Shown here: in pieces, positions 40,062 to 48,327 of the stretch | Position numbering within the stretch: position 1 is the stretch's first letter | Layout: the number at the start of each line of letters is the position of its first letter | Source of the DNA: JAWVFM01 sp963739355 | Lineage (GTDB): Bacteria; Actinomycetota; Thermoleophilia; Solirubrobacterales; 70-9 | Length of the DNA: 64,000 bases | Reading direction: 5' to 3' | Assembly (NCBI GenBank): GCA_963739355.1 | Contig: CAVUAD010000006.1 | Span: 682,001-746,000, forward strand | The notes under the pieces: model-generated | Database searches by the model: none | Told to the model about the DNA's origin: nothing | Seen by the model: only the letters and a program-made list of their open reading frames with translations | Made by a program: the position numbers and the translations under genes

Positions 40062-41972
40062 TCAGTCCTCGGCGAGGACGATCGCCCGGTCGCCGGGCGC
40101 GGGCGTCAGAAGCTCTGACTTGGCCGGGTTGACCCTGATGCCGTAGGCCTTGGAGGACTCGCGCGCCTCGGCGGCAACGCGGTAGCCGATCGCGACCTCG
40201 CCACGGCGCAGCGCCGCCTCGCACAGCGTCGCGAAGCTGACCTCGCCGGCCCCGTTCACGTAGTCACCCAGCGGCTTGAGGTACACCTCCGAGCCCTCGG
40301 GCGCGAAGAGGTCGGCGAACACCCTCTTCAGGTACCGGTTCTCGGAGATCTGGGCCAGCATCAGGCTGATCAACCGGTCCGAGACGATCATGTCGTCCAC
40401 CCGCGCCACCTCGGCGAGCTCGCGGTTGCGGTCGTCGAGGAGCTCCGAGACGATCGAGAAGCTCGCGCCGGAGCGGTCGGCGATGTCGCGGAGGTGCAGA
40501 AGGGTCACGAGGGTCCTCGCGTCGGCTCGCTGCACGCTCAGCTCGTCCGAGCACAGGACGATCACCTGGTCGTAGGAGCCCGGATCCAGGGCCTCGAGCT
40601 GCCGACGCTCGGTCGGGCTTGCCCGCACGAACCTGGCCTCGCTCGCGGCGAGGTCGGTGCAGTCCCTCTCGAGCTCGGCCTCCGAACGGTCGGAGTCGGC
40701 CGCGATCGTGATCTGCGACCCCGGCTGCATGTACTTGTCGAGCTCGGTCACGACCGCGGATGCCTGGGCATTCCAGCCCAGCACGAGCGTGCGCTCCGGG
40801 CGGCGTTCCGTCGGCGTCGCGGCGGCGAGCGCTCCGTCCTCGGGCCCGGTGATTGCCGGCGGCGCCGCAGCCAGGCGGTCCTCGTCGGCCGCGATCGCGA
40901 TCACCTCGTCGCCTTCCGTGATCCGGCTGTCCCGCGGCGGGTTCAGCTCCAGGCGGTCGTCGGCACGGCGAACGCCGATGACGCAGCAGTCCTCGTACGC
41001 GAGCACGGCCTCTCCGAAGGTCCGCCCCACGAGCTCCGGGTCCTCGCGGAAGTAGAGCTCGTCGCCCTCGAAGTCCAGGAGCTCGGTGTAGACGACCGAT
41101 GCACCGGACTCACGCGCCGCCTGCACGATCAGCCGCGAGATCGTCTCGCGCTTGTCGACGAGCACGGCCTCGTTACCGGCGACGAGGCGGGCCGCCTCGA
41201 GGTTCGCCGGGTTCTGGATCTCGGCGACGATGTGGTAGTCGAGGTGGCGGTGGCCCGTGGCCTTGGTGAGGGCGAGCACGCACTTGATCACCTGCGAATC
41301 GGGCTCGTCGTCTTCATCGGGGTCGGGGGCGAGGACGATGATCGCCCGCGCCGTCTGCGGGCTCACGAGATCGAGGTCGGCCAGGTCGATCGGGCTGCCG
41401 CTGCGACAGATGACGCGCGCGTTGGCGAGCTCGCCGAGCTTCGCGCGGATGCGGTCCTCCATCTCGACCCGGTCGTCCTCGGCGAGGATCACGATGCTCG
41501 GATTCCGCTCCTCCGCCTTGGCCTGGTCCAGCTCGGAGAGGATCGTGAAGATCGTCTCCGACCAGCCGAGGATGAGGGTGTGCCCGGTTTCCAGGACCAG
41601 TGAGCGGCCCTTGCGAAGCTCGGTCAGCTTCGTGTCGAGCCCGGTCGCAATCACGCCGATCAGCGCGCTGGCGACGAAGAGGCCGGCGATCGTGACCAGC
41701 AGCATCGCGAGCAGGAAGGGCCAGCGCGCCGTGTCGTTGGCGATGGTTCCCGGGTCGATCGCGTGCTCGAAGGTCGTGAACACGCCGCCGACGAAGCTGT
41801 GGCGGCCGCCGCCGGGAACGAGGTCGAAGATCTTGACGGCCGCGGCGAACAGCAGGATGAGGACGAGGACCGCGAGGGCCAGATAGGCGACGAGGGCCGA
41901 GGCGCCGCGCGACATCGTGTTGTCGAAGGCGTAGCGCAGCCGCTGCCCGACCGTGGGTCTTCCTTGCTCCAC
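40062..41972 (-). CDS. CASTOR/POLLUX-like ion channel with TrkA-type (RCK) domains
   Basis: About 636 residues from a GTG at 41972 (VEQGRPTVGQ), supported by TATCCT 8 nt upstream. Two membrane helices (about 27-50 and 83-110) flank a pore-loop-like stretch, followed by two TrkA-N/RCK-like modules (LILGWSETIFTILSEL near 135; LVLGWNAQASAVVTEL near 400). This matches the CASTOR/POLLUX/SYM8 family of cation channels. It diverges from the PadR gene and shares the ATATAT-containing region. Confidence 0.85.
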   Translation of the reverse strand: MEQGRPTVGQRLRYAFDNTMSRGASALVAYLALAVLVLILLFAAAVKIFDLVPGGGRHSFVGGVFTTFEHAIDPGTIANDTARWPFLLAMLLVTIAGLFVASALIGVIATGLDTKLTELRKGRSLVLETGHTLILGWSETIFTILSELDQAKAEERNPSIVILAEDDRVEMEDRIRAKLGELANARVICRSGSPIDLADLDLVSPQTARAIIVLAPDPDEDDEPDSQVIKCVLALTKATGHRHLDYHIVAEIQNPANLEAARLVAGNEAVLVDKRETISRLIVQAARESGASVVYTELLDFEGDELYFREDPELVGRTFGEAVLAYEDCCVIGVRRADDRLELNPPRDSRITEGDEVIAIAADEDRLAAAPPAITGPEDGALAAATPTERRPERTLVLGWNAQASAVVTELDKYMQPGSQITIAADSDRSEAELERDCTDLAASEARFVRASPTERRQLEALDPGSYDQVIVLCSDELSVQRADARTLVTLLHLRDIADRSGASFSIVSELLDDRNRELAEVARVDDMIVSDRLISLMLAQISENRYLKRVFADLFAPEGSEVYLKPLGDYVNGAGEVSFATLCEAALRRGEVAIGYRVAAEARESSKAYGIRVNPAKSELLTPAPGDRAIVLAED

Positions 41973-41980
41973 GGCGCGGC

Positions 41981-41986
41981 AGGATA
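41981..41986 (-). promoter_or_regulatory. -10 box (TATCCT) for the channel gene
   Basis: On the minus strand TATCCT is followed by 8 nt and the GTG at 41972. It lies only 11 nt from the PadR operator, so PadR could affect both directions. Confidence 0.45.
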
Positions 41987-41997
41987 TTCGCCCGTCT

Positions 41998-42029
41998 ATA
42001 TATCTGCGTGATATATTCCGCGGATATAT
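41998..42029. promoter_or_regulatory. PadR-type operator overlapping the padR start
   Basis: ATATATC-TGCGT-GATATAT (41998-42016) is a perfect 7-bp inverted repeat, and a further ATATAT (42024-42029) follows, running into the ATG at 42028. PadR family proteins bind such ATAT-rich dyads. The repeat also covers the probable -10 (TATATT, 42012-42017), which fits autorepression. Confidence 0.75.
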
Positions 42030-42582
42030 GGCAGCAGGGGCGCGCAACTCCACCTCCTACGTGATCCTCGGCATGCTCGGGTGGCGGCCGATGTCGGGCT
42101 ACGAGATCAAGTCGATCGTCGACACGTCGACGCGGCTCTTCTGGGCCACGAGCTACGGGCAGATCTATCCCGAGCTCCGCCGCCTCGAGGAGGACGGCCT
42201 GATCGAGGGCAAGCCCGACCCAACCGGCGGACGCCGTCGCAACGTCTACGCGATCACCGCGGCCGGGCGCAGAGAGCTCGAGGGCTGGCTCGCGGCCGAG
42301 CCGGAGGTCTTCGAGATGCGCGACGAGGGCCTCCTGAAGCTCTTCTTCGCCGCCGCCGCCGGTAGTGGCGAGTCGGGGGCGGGGACGATCGCGGCGATGC
42401 GCCGGCGGAGCCTTGCGAAGCTGGCCGAGCTGCGGGGCATCGAGGAGCAGGCCGCGCCGGAGGGGTTCGCGGGCATGGTCCTTCGCTACGGAATCGAGAT
42501 GTGCGAGTGGCAGGCCGACTGGTGCGAGCGGATGGCTCGCGAGCTCGAGTCCGGCAAGCCGGACGCGGAGCGGGCGGCGTGA
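42028..42582 (+). CDS. PadR-family regulator
   Basis: The 184-residue protein has a PadR winged helix (about 8-90: YVILGMLGWRPMSGYEIKSIVD, with a YPELRRLEEDGLI wing) and a Vir-like C-terminal helical domain. It often represses an adjacent efflux gene. Its TGA shares a base with the MMPL ATG (TGATG), so the two are one operon under the ATATAT operator. Confidence 0.92.
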   Translation: MAAGARNSTSYVILGMLGWRPMSGYEIKSIVDTSTRLFWATSYGQIYPELRRLEEDGLIEGKPDPTGGRRRNVYAITAAGRRELEGWLAAEPEVFEMRDEGLLKLFFAAAAGSGESGAGTIAAMRRRSLAKLAELRGIEEQAAPEGFAGMVLRYGIEMCEWQADWCERMARELESGKPDAERAA

Positions 42583-44759
42583 TGTTCGACCGGCTCGCCC
42601 GGTTCGTCTACGCCCGCCGGCGCCTGGTCGGCATCGGCGCGGCGGTGTTCTTCCTGATCGCGATCGCCTTCGGCGGGTCGGTCGCCAAGCACCTCGCCCC
42701 CTACGGGAACGACGACCCCTCGACGGAGAGCGTCAAGACCGACGACCTGATCCAGGCCAAGGGCTATCGCGATACCTCGGTCGTCGTCCTGATCCAGGGC
42801 GCGCCGGTCAGCTCCGCCGGCGAGAAGGCAAAGGTCGAGTCGATCGCCAGGCAGCTCAGGCGCCGCCCGGACGTCGACGCGGTCCACGGCTATTTCGACA
42901 CCGGCTCGCGGGCCTTCGTGTCCAAGGACGGCCGGGCGACCTACCTGGCCGTGTCCCTGTGGCCCATTGACGACCAGGACCTCCAGGACGCCGCTCAGTC
43001 GATCGACGACTCGCTGGCCGGGAGGCCTGGTGTGGAGGTTGGCGGCTTCGCCCTCGCACAGCAGCAGGTGAACGAACAGACCGAGTCGGACCTGCGCTTC
43101 GCCGAGTTGCTGGTCTTCCCGGTCCTCTTCCTTCTCTCGCTGCTCTTCTTCCGCAGCGCGGTGGCCGCCGCCCTGCCCCTGCTGGTCGGCGGACTGGCGA
43201 TCGTCGGCACCTTCCTGACCCTGCGGATCGCCTCCCAGTTCGGCTCGATCTCGATCTTCGCGCTCAACCTGACCACCGGGCTCGGGCTGGGACTGGCGAT
43301 CGACTACAGCCTGTTCATAGTCTCGCGCTACCGCGAGGAGCTCGCTCGGCGCGGGGTCGACTCCGCTCACGCAACGGCGGGCCGCACCGAGCGCTGGGAG
43401 GCGCTGCGGGCGACGATGCGCACGGCGGGGCGAACCGTTCTGTTCAGCTCACTGACCGTCGCCGTGGCCCTCGCCTCGCTCATCGTCTTCCCGCAGCGCT
43501 TCCTCTACTCGATGGGGATCGGCGGCGCGTGCGTGGCGGTGTTCGCGGCGCTCGTCTCGCTCGTCGTGCTCCCCGCCGTGCTCAGCCTCCTCGGCCCGCG
43601 GGTCAACGCCGGCGCTCCGAGGTTCCTCCAGCGCCGCGCCGACCGCGACGCGCGTTCCGAACGCTCCGGATTCTGGTACCGGCAGTCCCAATTCGTGATG
43701 CGCCACGCGATCGCCGTGGCCGTGGCCAGCTCGGCGCTCCTGATCGCGCTCGGCATCCCGTTCCTCCAGATCAAGTTCACCGGCGTGGACGCGCAGGTGC
43801 TGCCCGAGAGCGCCAGCGCGCGTCAGGTCGACGACGCCCTGCGCTCGGACTTCCCGCCGTTCACGACGTCGCCGATCCGCGTGGTCGTGAAGGGCGGCGG
43901 CCCGGCCGCCGTGCGCCGGGTCTCGGCCGAAGTCCGGCGAACGCCGGGCGTTGCCTCTGTGGGCCGGCCGGTCGACCTCCGCGGCGAGGTGAGCGTGATC
44001 GACGCCGTCTCCAGGCACAACTACATCAGCGCCGCGAGCAAGGACACTGTGCGGCGGATCCGCGACCTGCCGGAACCCGCCGGCTCGAACGTGGCTGTGA
44101 CTGGAATCAGCGCCCACTACGTGGACTTCGAGTCGAGCCTCAGCGCGCACATCCCGATCGCCCTGTCAATCGTCGTCGCGGCCACGCTCATGATCCTCTT
44201 CGCGATGACCGGCTCGGTCGTGCTTCCGGTGAAGTCGCTGTTGATGAACGCCCTCAACCTGAGCGCCGTCTTCGGGATCCTCGTCCTCATCTTCCAGCAC
44301 GGCAACCTCGAGGGCCTGCTCGGCTACTCGAGCCAGGGCGCACTGGAGGAGACGATGCCGATCCTCCTGTTCGCGCTGGCCTTCGGCCTCTCCACCGACT
44401 ACGCGGTGTTCCTGCTCTCGCGGATCAAAGAGGCGCACGACTCCGGCGTGCCCAACACGGAAGCGGTCGCGGTGGGCCTCGAGCGCACCGGCCGCATCGT
44501 CACCGCCGCCGCCGTTCTCTTCTCGATCGCGATCGGCGCCTTCGCGACGTCGCAGATCGTCTTCATCAAGGAGAACGGGATCGGCACGGCGCTCGCCGTC
44601 CTGATCGACGCGTCGATCATCCGCGCCCTCCTCGTGCCGTCGCTCATGGCCCTCCTCGGCAAGTGGAACTGGTGGGCCCCCGCCCCGCTCCGCCGCCTGC
44701 ACGACCGCTGGGGGGTCAGCGAAGGGTCCTCATTCCCCCGAGGCTCCGACCCCGCCTAA
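42582..44759 (+). CDS. MMPL/RND-family transporter
   Basis: The 725-residue protein has two repeats of a signature helix bundle, each preceded by a large extracytoplasmic loop: LGLGLAIDYSLFIVSRYREE near residue 235 and FGLSTDYAVFLLSRIKE near 600. The Asp and Tyr pairs (GLAIDYS, LSTDYAV) are the proton-relay residues. It likely exports a hydrophobic compound or lipid under PadR control. The TAA stop overlaps the start of a REP palindrome. Confidence 0.93.
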   Translation: MFDRLARFVYARRRLVGIGAAVFFLIAIAFGGSVAKHLAPYGNDDPSTESVKTDDLIQAKGYRDTSVVVLIQGAPVSSAGEKAKVESIARQLRRRPDVDAVHGYFDTGSRAFVSKDGRATYLAVSLWPIDDQDLQDAAQSIDDSLAGRPGVEVGGFALAQQQVNEQTESDLRFAELLVFPVLFLLSLLFFRSAVAAALPLLVGGLAIVGTFLTLRIASQFGSISIFALNLTTGLGLGLAIDYSLFIVSRYREELARRGVDSAHATAGRTERWEALRATMRTAGRTVLFSSLTVAVALASLIVFPQRFLYSMGIGGACVAVFAALVSLVVLPAVLSLLGPRVNAGAPRFLQRRADRDARSERSGFWYRQSQFVMRHAIAVAVASSALLIALGIPFLQIKFTGVDAQVLPESASARQVDDALRSDFPPFTTSPIRVVVKGGGPAAVRRVSAEVRRTPGVASVGRPVDLRGEVSVIDAVSRHNYISAASKDTVRRIRDLPEPAGSNVAVTGISAHYVDFESSLSAHIPIALSIVVAATLMILFAMTGSVVLPVKSLLMNALNLSAVFGILVLIFQHGNLEGLLGYSSQGALEETMPILLFALAFGLSTDYAVFLLSRIKEAHDSGVPNTEAVAVGLERTGRIVTAAAVLFSIAIGAFATSQIVFIKENGIGTALAVLIDASIIRALLVPSLMALLGKWNWWAPAPLRRLHDRWGVSEGSSFPRGSDPA

Positions 44760-44788
44760 CCTAAACGGTGTCAGACACCATTTAGGTT
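44758..44788. repeat. REP palindrome at the 3' end of the REP-associated transposase
   Basis: The 31 nt read AACCTAAA-C-GGTGTC, A, GACACC-A-TTTAGGTT, perfect apart from one facing pair and the centre base. It includes the stop of the transposase (44771-44773) and the end of the MMPL stop. Confidence 0.9.
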
Positions 44789-45337
44789 GCCGGGCTCAGG
44801 CTGATGAACGAGCAGAGCGTACTCACGGACGGCGTCGGCCCGATCGCAGCCGAGGTGTGCGAAAAGGCGCGTGGTGTCCAGCCAATCGGGCTCGGAGCTC
44901 TTCAGGACGCACGCGAAGCTGCTCCACCTCCAGTCCTCGGGCGCGGCGCATAACGCGGCCTCGACGGGGTTTCGAGCGATATAGGCAACGACGGCGCGAA
45001 ACTGCCGGTCGGCTGAAACGCGAACGGCGCCATACCGTCCTTGGAAGACATGTCCACAACGATCGTGACGGGAGTTGAAGGTCTTCGTGTAGGCGCTCTG
45101 GACCCGCTGCATTCCGGCGCTCAGATTGGGTTCCGGTGTTTCAAGCAGCACGTGTAGATGGTTGTTCATGAGGCAATAGGCAAGGCACCTCCACCTCAGG
45201 TCGACGACAACTCGCGCGAGCTTTTGGAGATAGACGTGCCGATCGGCGTCATCGAAGTAGATGACCTGCTTGTCGTTGCCACGGGCAAAGACGTGGTAGA
45301 TGCCGCCGTGCATGAGCTCTCGGGGCTTGCGGCCCAT
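44771..45337 (-). CDS. REP-associated tyrosine transposase (RAYT, Y1 family)
   Basis: The 188-residue protein has the Y1 transposase pattern: HGGIYHVFARGNDKQ, YCLMNNHLHVLLETPEPNL (HUH metal site NNHLH) and SAYTKTFNSRHDRCGHVFQGRY, then the Tyr in VAYIARNPVEA. RAYTs bind and may move REP sequences. The gene lies between two REP palindromes, one of which holds its stop. Intact reading frame and catalytic residues suggest it could be active. Confidence 0.93.
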   Translation of the reverse strand: MGRKPRELMHGGIYHVFARGNDKQVIYFDDADRHVYLQKLARVVVDLRWRCLAYCLMNNHLHVLLETPEPNLSAGMQRVQSAYTKTFNSRHDRCGHVFQGRYGAVRVSADRQFRAVVAYIARNPVEAALCAAPEDWRWSSFACVLKSSEPDWLDTTRLFAHLGCDRADAVREYALLVHQPEPGNLNGV

Positions 45338-45379
45338 TCCACTCCAGAAGCCCGCGCTTGCTGACTCCGCCCCCGACGC

Positions 45380-45416
45380 GCCAACCTAAACGGTGCCTGA
45401 CACCGTTTAGGTTGGC
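45380..45416. repeat. REP palindrome at the 5' end of the RAYT gene
   Basis: Sixteen-base perfect arms (45380-45395 and 45401-45416) around CCTGA; the arms contain CCAACCTAAACGGTG. With 44758-44788 it brackets the RAYT gene, giving a REP-RAYT-REP unit of about 660 bp. Confidence 0.9.
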
Positions 45417-45434
45417 CGGCGCGAGATTTGGGTG

Positions 45435-45440
45435 TAGGTT
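45435..45440 (+). promoter_or_regulatory. -10 box (TAGGTT) for the beta-helix protein
   Basis: TAGGTT is followed by 6 nt and the GTG at 45447. Confidence 0.5.
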
Positions 45441-45446
45441 TTCGCC

Positions 45447-46676
45447 GTGGCGGGGTTGAAGGCTCGACCCATTCTGTGCGGGGTCCTCGGGGGCGCCGCA
45501 GTCCTCCTTGCGCTGCCTGCGGTCGCGGGCGCCAAGACCTATGACGTCACGACCACGAAGGACACGACGCCGAACGGCTGCACCAAGCACAGCTGCACGC
45601 TTCGCGAGGCGATCATCACCGCGAATGCCAGCGTCGGCGTCAAGGACACGGTGGTTCTTCCCTCGACGGGGCCATACAAGCTCCAGATCGCTCCCACCGG
45701 TACCGACGACGAGAACACCGGAGACCTCGATCTCACGGATCCGGTGAACATCGAGCACACCGGCAAGGGGAATGCCACGATCGACGCGCGGCACATCGAT
45801 CGCGTGCTCTTCGCCGACATCCCCCCAGGCTCGACCGAGGTCTACACGAAGCTCAAGCGCATCACGATCACCGGCGGCAGGATCACCGATGACAATGGCG
45901 GTGGCCTCGAACTGGGCGTGGCCCTTCTCGGCCTCGACCACAGCAAGGTCGTCGGCAACCACGCGAAGTTCGGGGGCGGCGGAATCTTCGCCGGGCAGGG
46001 GGAGCTCACGCTGACGGACAGCACCGTCAGCGGCAACCGGTCCGGCAACGGCGGAGGGGGGATCTGGTCCTACGTGGAGACCCGGATCGAGGGCACCACG
46101 ATCAGCGGCAACCGCACCAGCGAGTTCAGTGACGGCGGCGGGCTCTACGTCAGCACGACCACAGGAACGACGAAGATGCGCAACGACACGATCGCGGGCA
46201 ACTCGGCGGGGAACAACGGCGGCGGGATCGCCATCTTCGGGCCCTCGGACCTCAACGACGTCACCATCACCGCAAACAAGGCCGACAGCGACAACTCCGG
46301 GTCAGCGGTGGGCGGCGGCATCTACACGGTCACGAGCGGGGTGTCGATCGACAACTCGATCATCACGGGCAACTCGGTGGGAACGGGCAGCACCGACGCG
46401 GACTGCAGCGGGCCCTTCACCTCCGCGGGCCACAATCTCGTCAAGACAACAACCGGCTGCGTGGGCTTCGGGAGCGCCGGTGACTTCAGCGCGGCGAAGC
46501 CAAAGCTCGGCAAGCTCGCCGGCAACGGCGGCCCGACGAAGACCGTCGCCCTCAAGAAGGGCAGCCCGGCGATCGGCAAGGCGAGCAAGAAGACCTCCGA
46601 GAAGCGCGACCAGCGGGGCCGCAAGCGCGACAAGCACCCCGACATCGGCGCCTACGAGCACGGCGCGAAGCCATAG
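45447..46676 (+). CDS. secreted right-handed beta-helix protein (CSLREA type)
   Basis: The 409-residue protein has a signal peptide (VLGGAAVLLALPAVAGA) and CTLREAIITAN, the CSLREA-type start. The body (about 60-330) is repeats of the parallel beta-helix (LTLTDSTVSGNRSGNGGGG, TISGNRTSEFSDGGGLYV, TIAGNSAGNNGGGIAIF). The end RDQRGRKRDKHPDIGAYEH is the usual cap. Probably an extracellular or surface protein; no catalytic residues are evident. Confidence 0.82.
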   Translation: MAGLKARPILCGVLGGAAVLLALPAVAGAKTYDVTTTKDTTPNGCTKHSCTLREAIITANASVGVKDTVVLPSTGPYKLQIAPTGTDDENTGDLDLTDPVNIEHTGKGNATIDARHIDRVLFADIPPGSTEVYTKLKRITITGGRITDDNGGGLELGVALLGLDHSKVVGNHAKFGGGGIFAGQGELTLTDSTVSGNRSGNGGGGIWSYVETRIEGTTISGNRTSEFSDGGGLYVSTTTGTTKMRNDTIAGNSAGNNGGGIAIFGPSDLNDVTITANKADSDNSGSAVGGGIYTVTSGVSIDNSIITGNSVGTGSTDADCSGPFTSAGHNLVKTTTGCVGFGSAGDFSAAKPKLGKLAGNGGPTKTVALKKGSPAIGKASKKTSEKRDQRGRKRDKHPDIGAYEHGAKP

Positions 46677-46754
46677 CGCCGGCGCCGCGTCGGAGATTTG
46701 GCCAGGCAGAGCCGGGCGGCTAAACCCGCAGCTCGGCGCGCCGATCCAATCCGT

Positions 46755-47396
46755 GTGAGACGACTATGCGCTGCAGGGGCGCTCGTTGGGTTGATGCTGG
46801 CGGTGACCGCATTCTCGGTCGCCGGGGCCTCGATCAGGCCGAGCCAGAACCCCGCCGACAAGCCGAAGCTCCTGCGAAAGCCCATCGAGGACTTCCGCTA
46901 CGACTACGCCAAGGCCTGCAAGGACAAGATGCCCCCCGGTATGACGGCGCTGCAGAGCTGGCTGGAGCACAACGTCCGCGGTGACTCCTGGGGCGTCTAC
47001 CGCTGCGAGAAGCTCAGCCCTCACAACTTCAGCCTGCACTCGGTCGACCGCGCGATCGACTGGCATCTGGACCGCAGCGTGCCCGCCGACAAGCGCGCCG
47101 CCGAGAACCTCATCCACACGCTGCTCGCGAAGGACAAGGACGGCAACTACGCCGCACTCGCCCGCCGCATGGGCATCCAGGGCCTGATCTTCAACTGCAA
47201 GGCGTGGTGGTCGGGCCAGATCGGCATGGGGCCGTACTCCTATTGCTACAAGTCGAACGGGCGCCGGCGCCACCATCTCGACCCCACCCAGGCACACGAG
47301 AACCACGTTCACATCGAGCTGAACATCCCCGGCGCGAAGCTCAAGACGAGCTTCTGGGAAAGCAAGTTCGGCCGGCGCTACGAGACGAGCCGCTAG
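46755..47396 (+). CDS. secreted extensin-like / M15-type protein
   Basis: About 213 residues from a GTG at 46755, with signal AAGALVGLMLAVTAFSVAGA. The mature part holds NFSLHSVDRAIDWHLD and AHENHVHIEL, the His-x6-Asp and His-x-His pattern of zinc M15/extensin-like peptidases (LAS fold). It may cut peptidoglycan peptides outside the cell. Its stop overlaps recR (convergent) by 4 nt. The start is moderately sure. Confidence 0.72.
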   Translation: MRRLCAAGALVGLMLAVTAFSVAGASIRPSQNPADKPKLLRKPIEDFRYDYAKACKDKMPPGMTALQSWLEHNVRGDSWGVYRCEKLSPHNFSLHSVDRAIDWHLDRSVPADKRAAENLIHTLLAKDKDGNYAALARRMGIQGLIFNCKAWWSGQIGMGPYSYCYKSNGRRRHHLDPTQAHENHVHIELNIPGAKLKTSFWESKFGRRYETSR

Positions 47397-47989
47397 GCGC
47401 TGACGGCGCGGCGGCCCGAGAAGGCCCGGCCGAGGGTGACCTCGTCGGCGTGCTCGAGGTCGGCACCGACGGGCAGGCCGCTCGCCAGCCGGGTGATCTC
47501 GACCTTGCCGCGCAAGAGGTCGGCGACGTGGATGGCCGTCGCCTCGCCGGTTGTCGTCGGGTTGGTGGCGAGCACGACCTCCTCCACCCCGCCCGCGTCG
47601 ACGCGCGCCACCAGCTCCGTGATCTTCAGGTCCTCCGGGTCGACGCCGTCGATCGGCGAGAGCGCCCCGCCCAGGACGTGGTAGAGGCCGCGGAACTCGC
47701 CGGTGCGCTCGATCGGGATGACGTCGGCCGGCTCCTCAACCACGCAGATCAGGGCACGCGAACGGCTCTCGTCCTCGCAGATCCGGCAGCGCGGGCCCTC
47801 GGCGAGGTTGAAGCAGACCTCGCAGAGGCCGACCTTCTCCTTCACCTCGCGGATCGCGTCGGCGAGGGCAAACGCGTCGTCGTCCTCCGCGCGGAGGATG
47901 TGAAACGCCAGGCGCTGGGCGGTGCGCTGGCCGATTCCGGGAAGTCGGGAGAGCTCGGTGACCAGGCGCTGGATCGGCCCCGGATGCAT
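47393..47989 (-). CDS. recR: recombination mediator RecR
   Basis: The 198-residue protein has the N-terminal helix-hairpin-helix (LPGIGQRTAQRLAFHIL), the zinc finger CEVCFNLAEGPRCRIC and a Toprim domain (LICVVEEPADVIPIE, and ATNPTTTGEATAIHVADLL). It works with RecO in loading RecA and gap repair. Its ATG shares a base with the ebfC stop (TGATG), so dnaX-ebfC-recR is one operon. Confidence 0.96.
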   Translation of the reverse strand: MHPGPIQRLVTELSRLPGIGQRTAQRLAFHILRAEDDDAFALADAIREVKEKVGLCEVCFNLAEGPRCRICEDESRSRALICVVEEPADVIPIERTGEFRGLYHVLGGALSPIDGVDPEDLKITELVARVDAGGVEEVVLATNPTTTGEATAIHVADLLRGKVEITRLASGLPVGADLEHADEVTLGRAFSGRRAVSA

Positions 47990-48327
47990 CACATGCCCGG
48001 GAGGCCGAGGCCTCCCGTGATGCCGCCGAGCTTCGATTCCGCGAGCTCCTGCGCCGAGCGCAGCGCCTCGTTGACCGCCGCGAGCACCATGTCCTGAAGC
48101 AGCTCGACATCCTCCGGGTCGGCCGCCTGCGGGTCGATCGTGAGCTCCAGGAGACGCTGGTCGCCGCTCATCTTCGCCTTGACCATCCCCCCGCCGGCGC
48201 TCGACTCCACGACCTCCTCCTTGAGCTTCTCCTGCGCCGCGAGCATGTCGGCCTGCATCTTCTGGGCCTGCTTCATCATCGCGCCCAGGTCCATGCCGCC
48301 CGGTCCCATCTGCCCCCGCGGGCTCAC
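47989..48327 (-). CDS. ebfC: YbaB/EbfC nucleoid-associated protein
   Basis: The 112-residue protein has a Met/Gly/Gln-rich start and the YbaB fold (AQKMQADMLAAQEKLKEEVVE, then DPEDVELLQDMVLAAVNEAL). It binds DNA as a dimer. It sits between dnaX and recR, the usual order, with a 4-nt overlap with dnaX upstream. Confidence 0.93.
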   Translation of the reverse strand: MSPRGQMGPGGMDLGAMMKQAQKMQADMLAAQEKLKEEVVESSAGGGMVKAKMSGDQRLLELTIDPQAADPEDVELLQDMVLAAVNEALRSAQELAESKLGGITGGLGLPGM

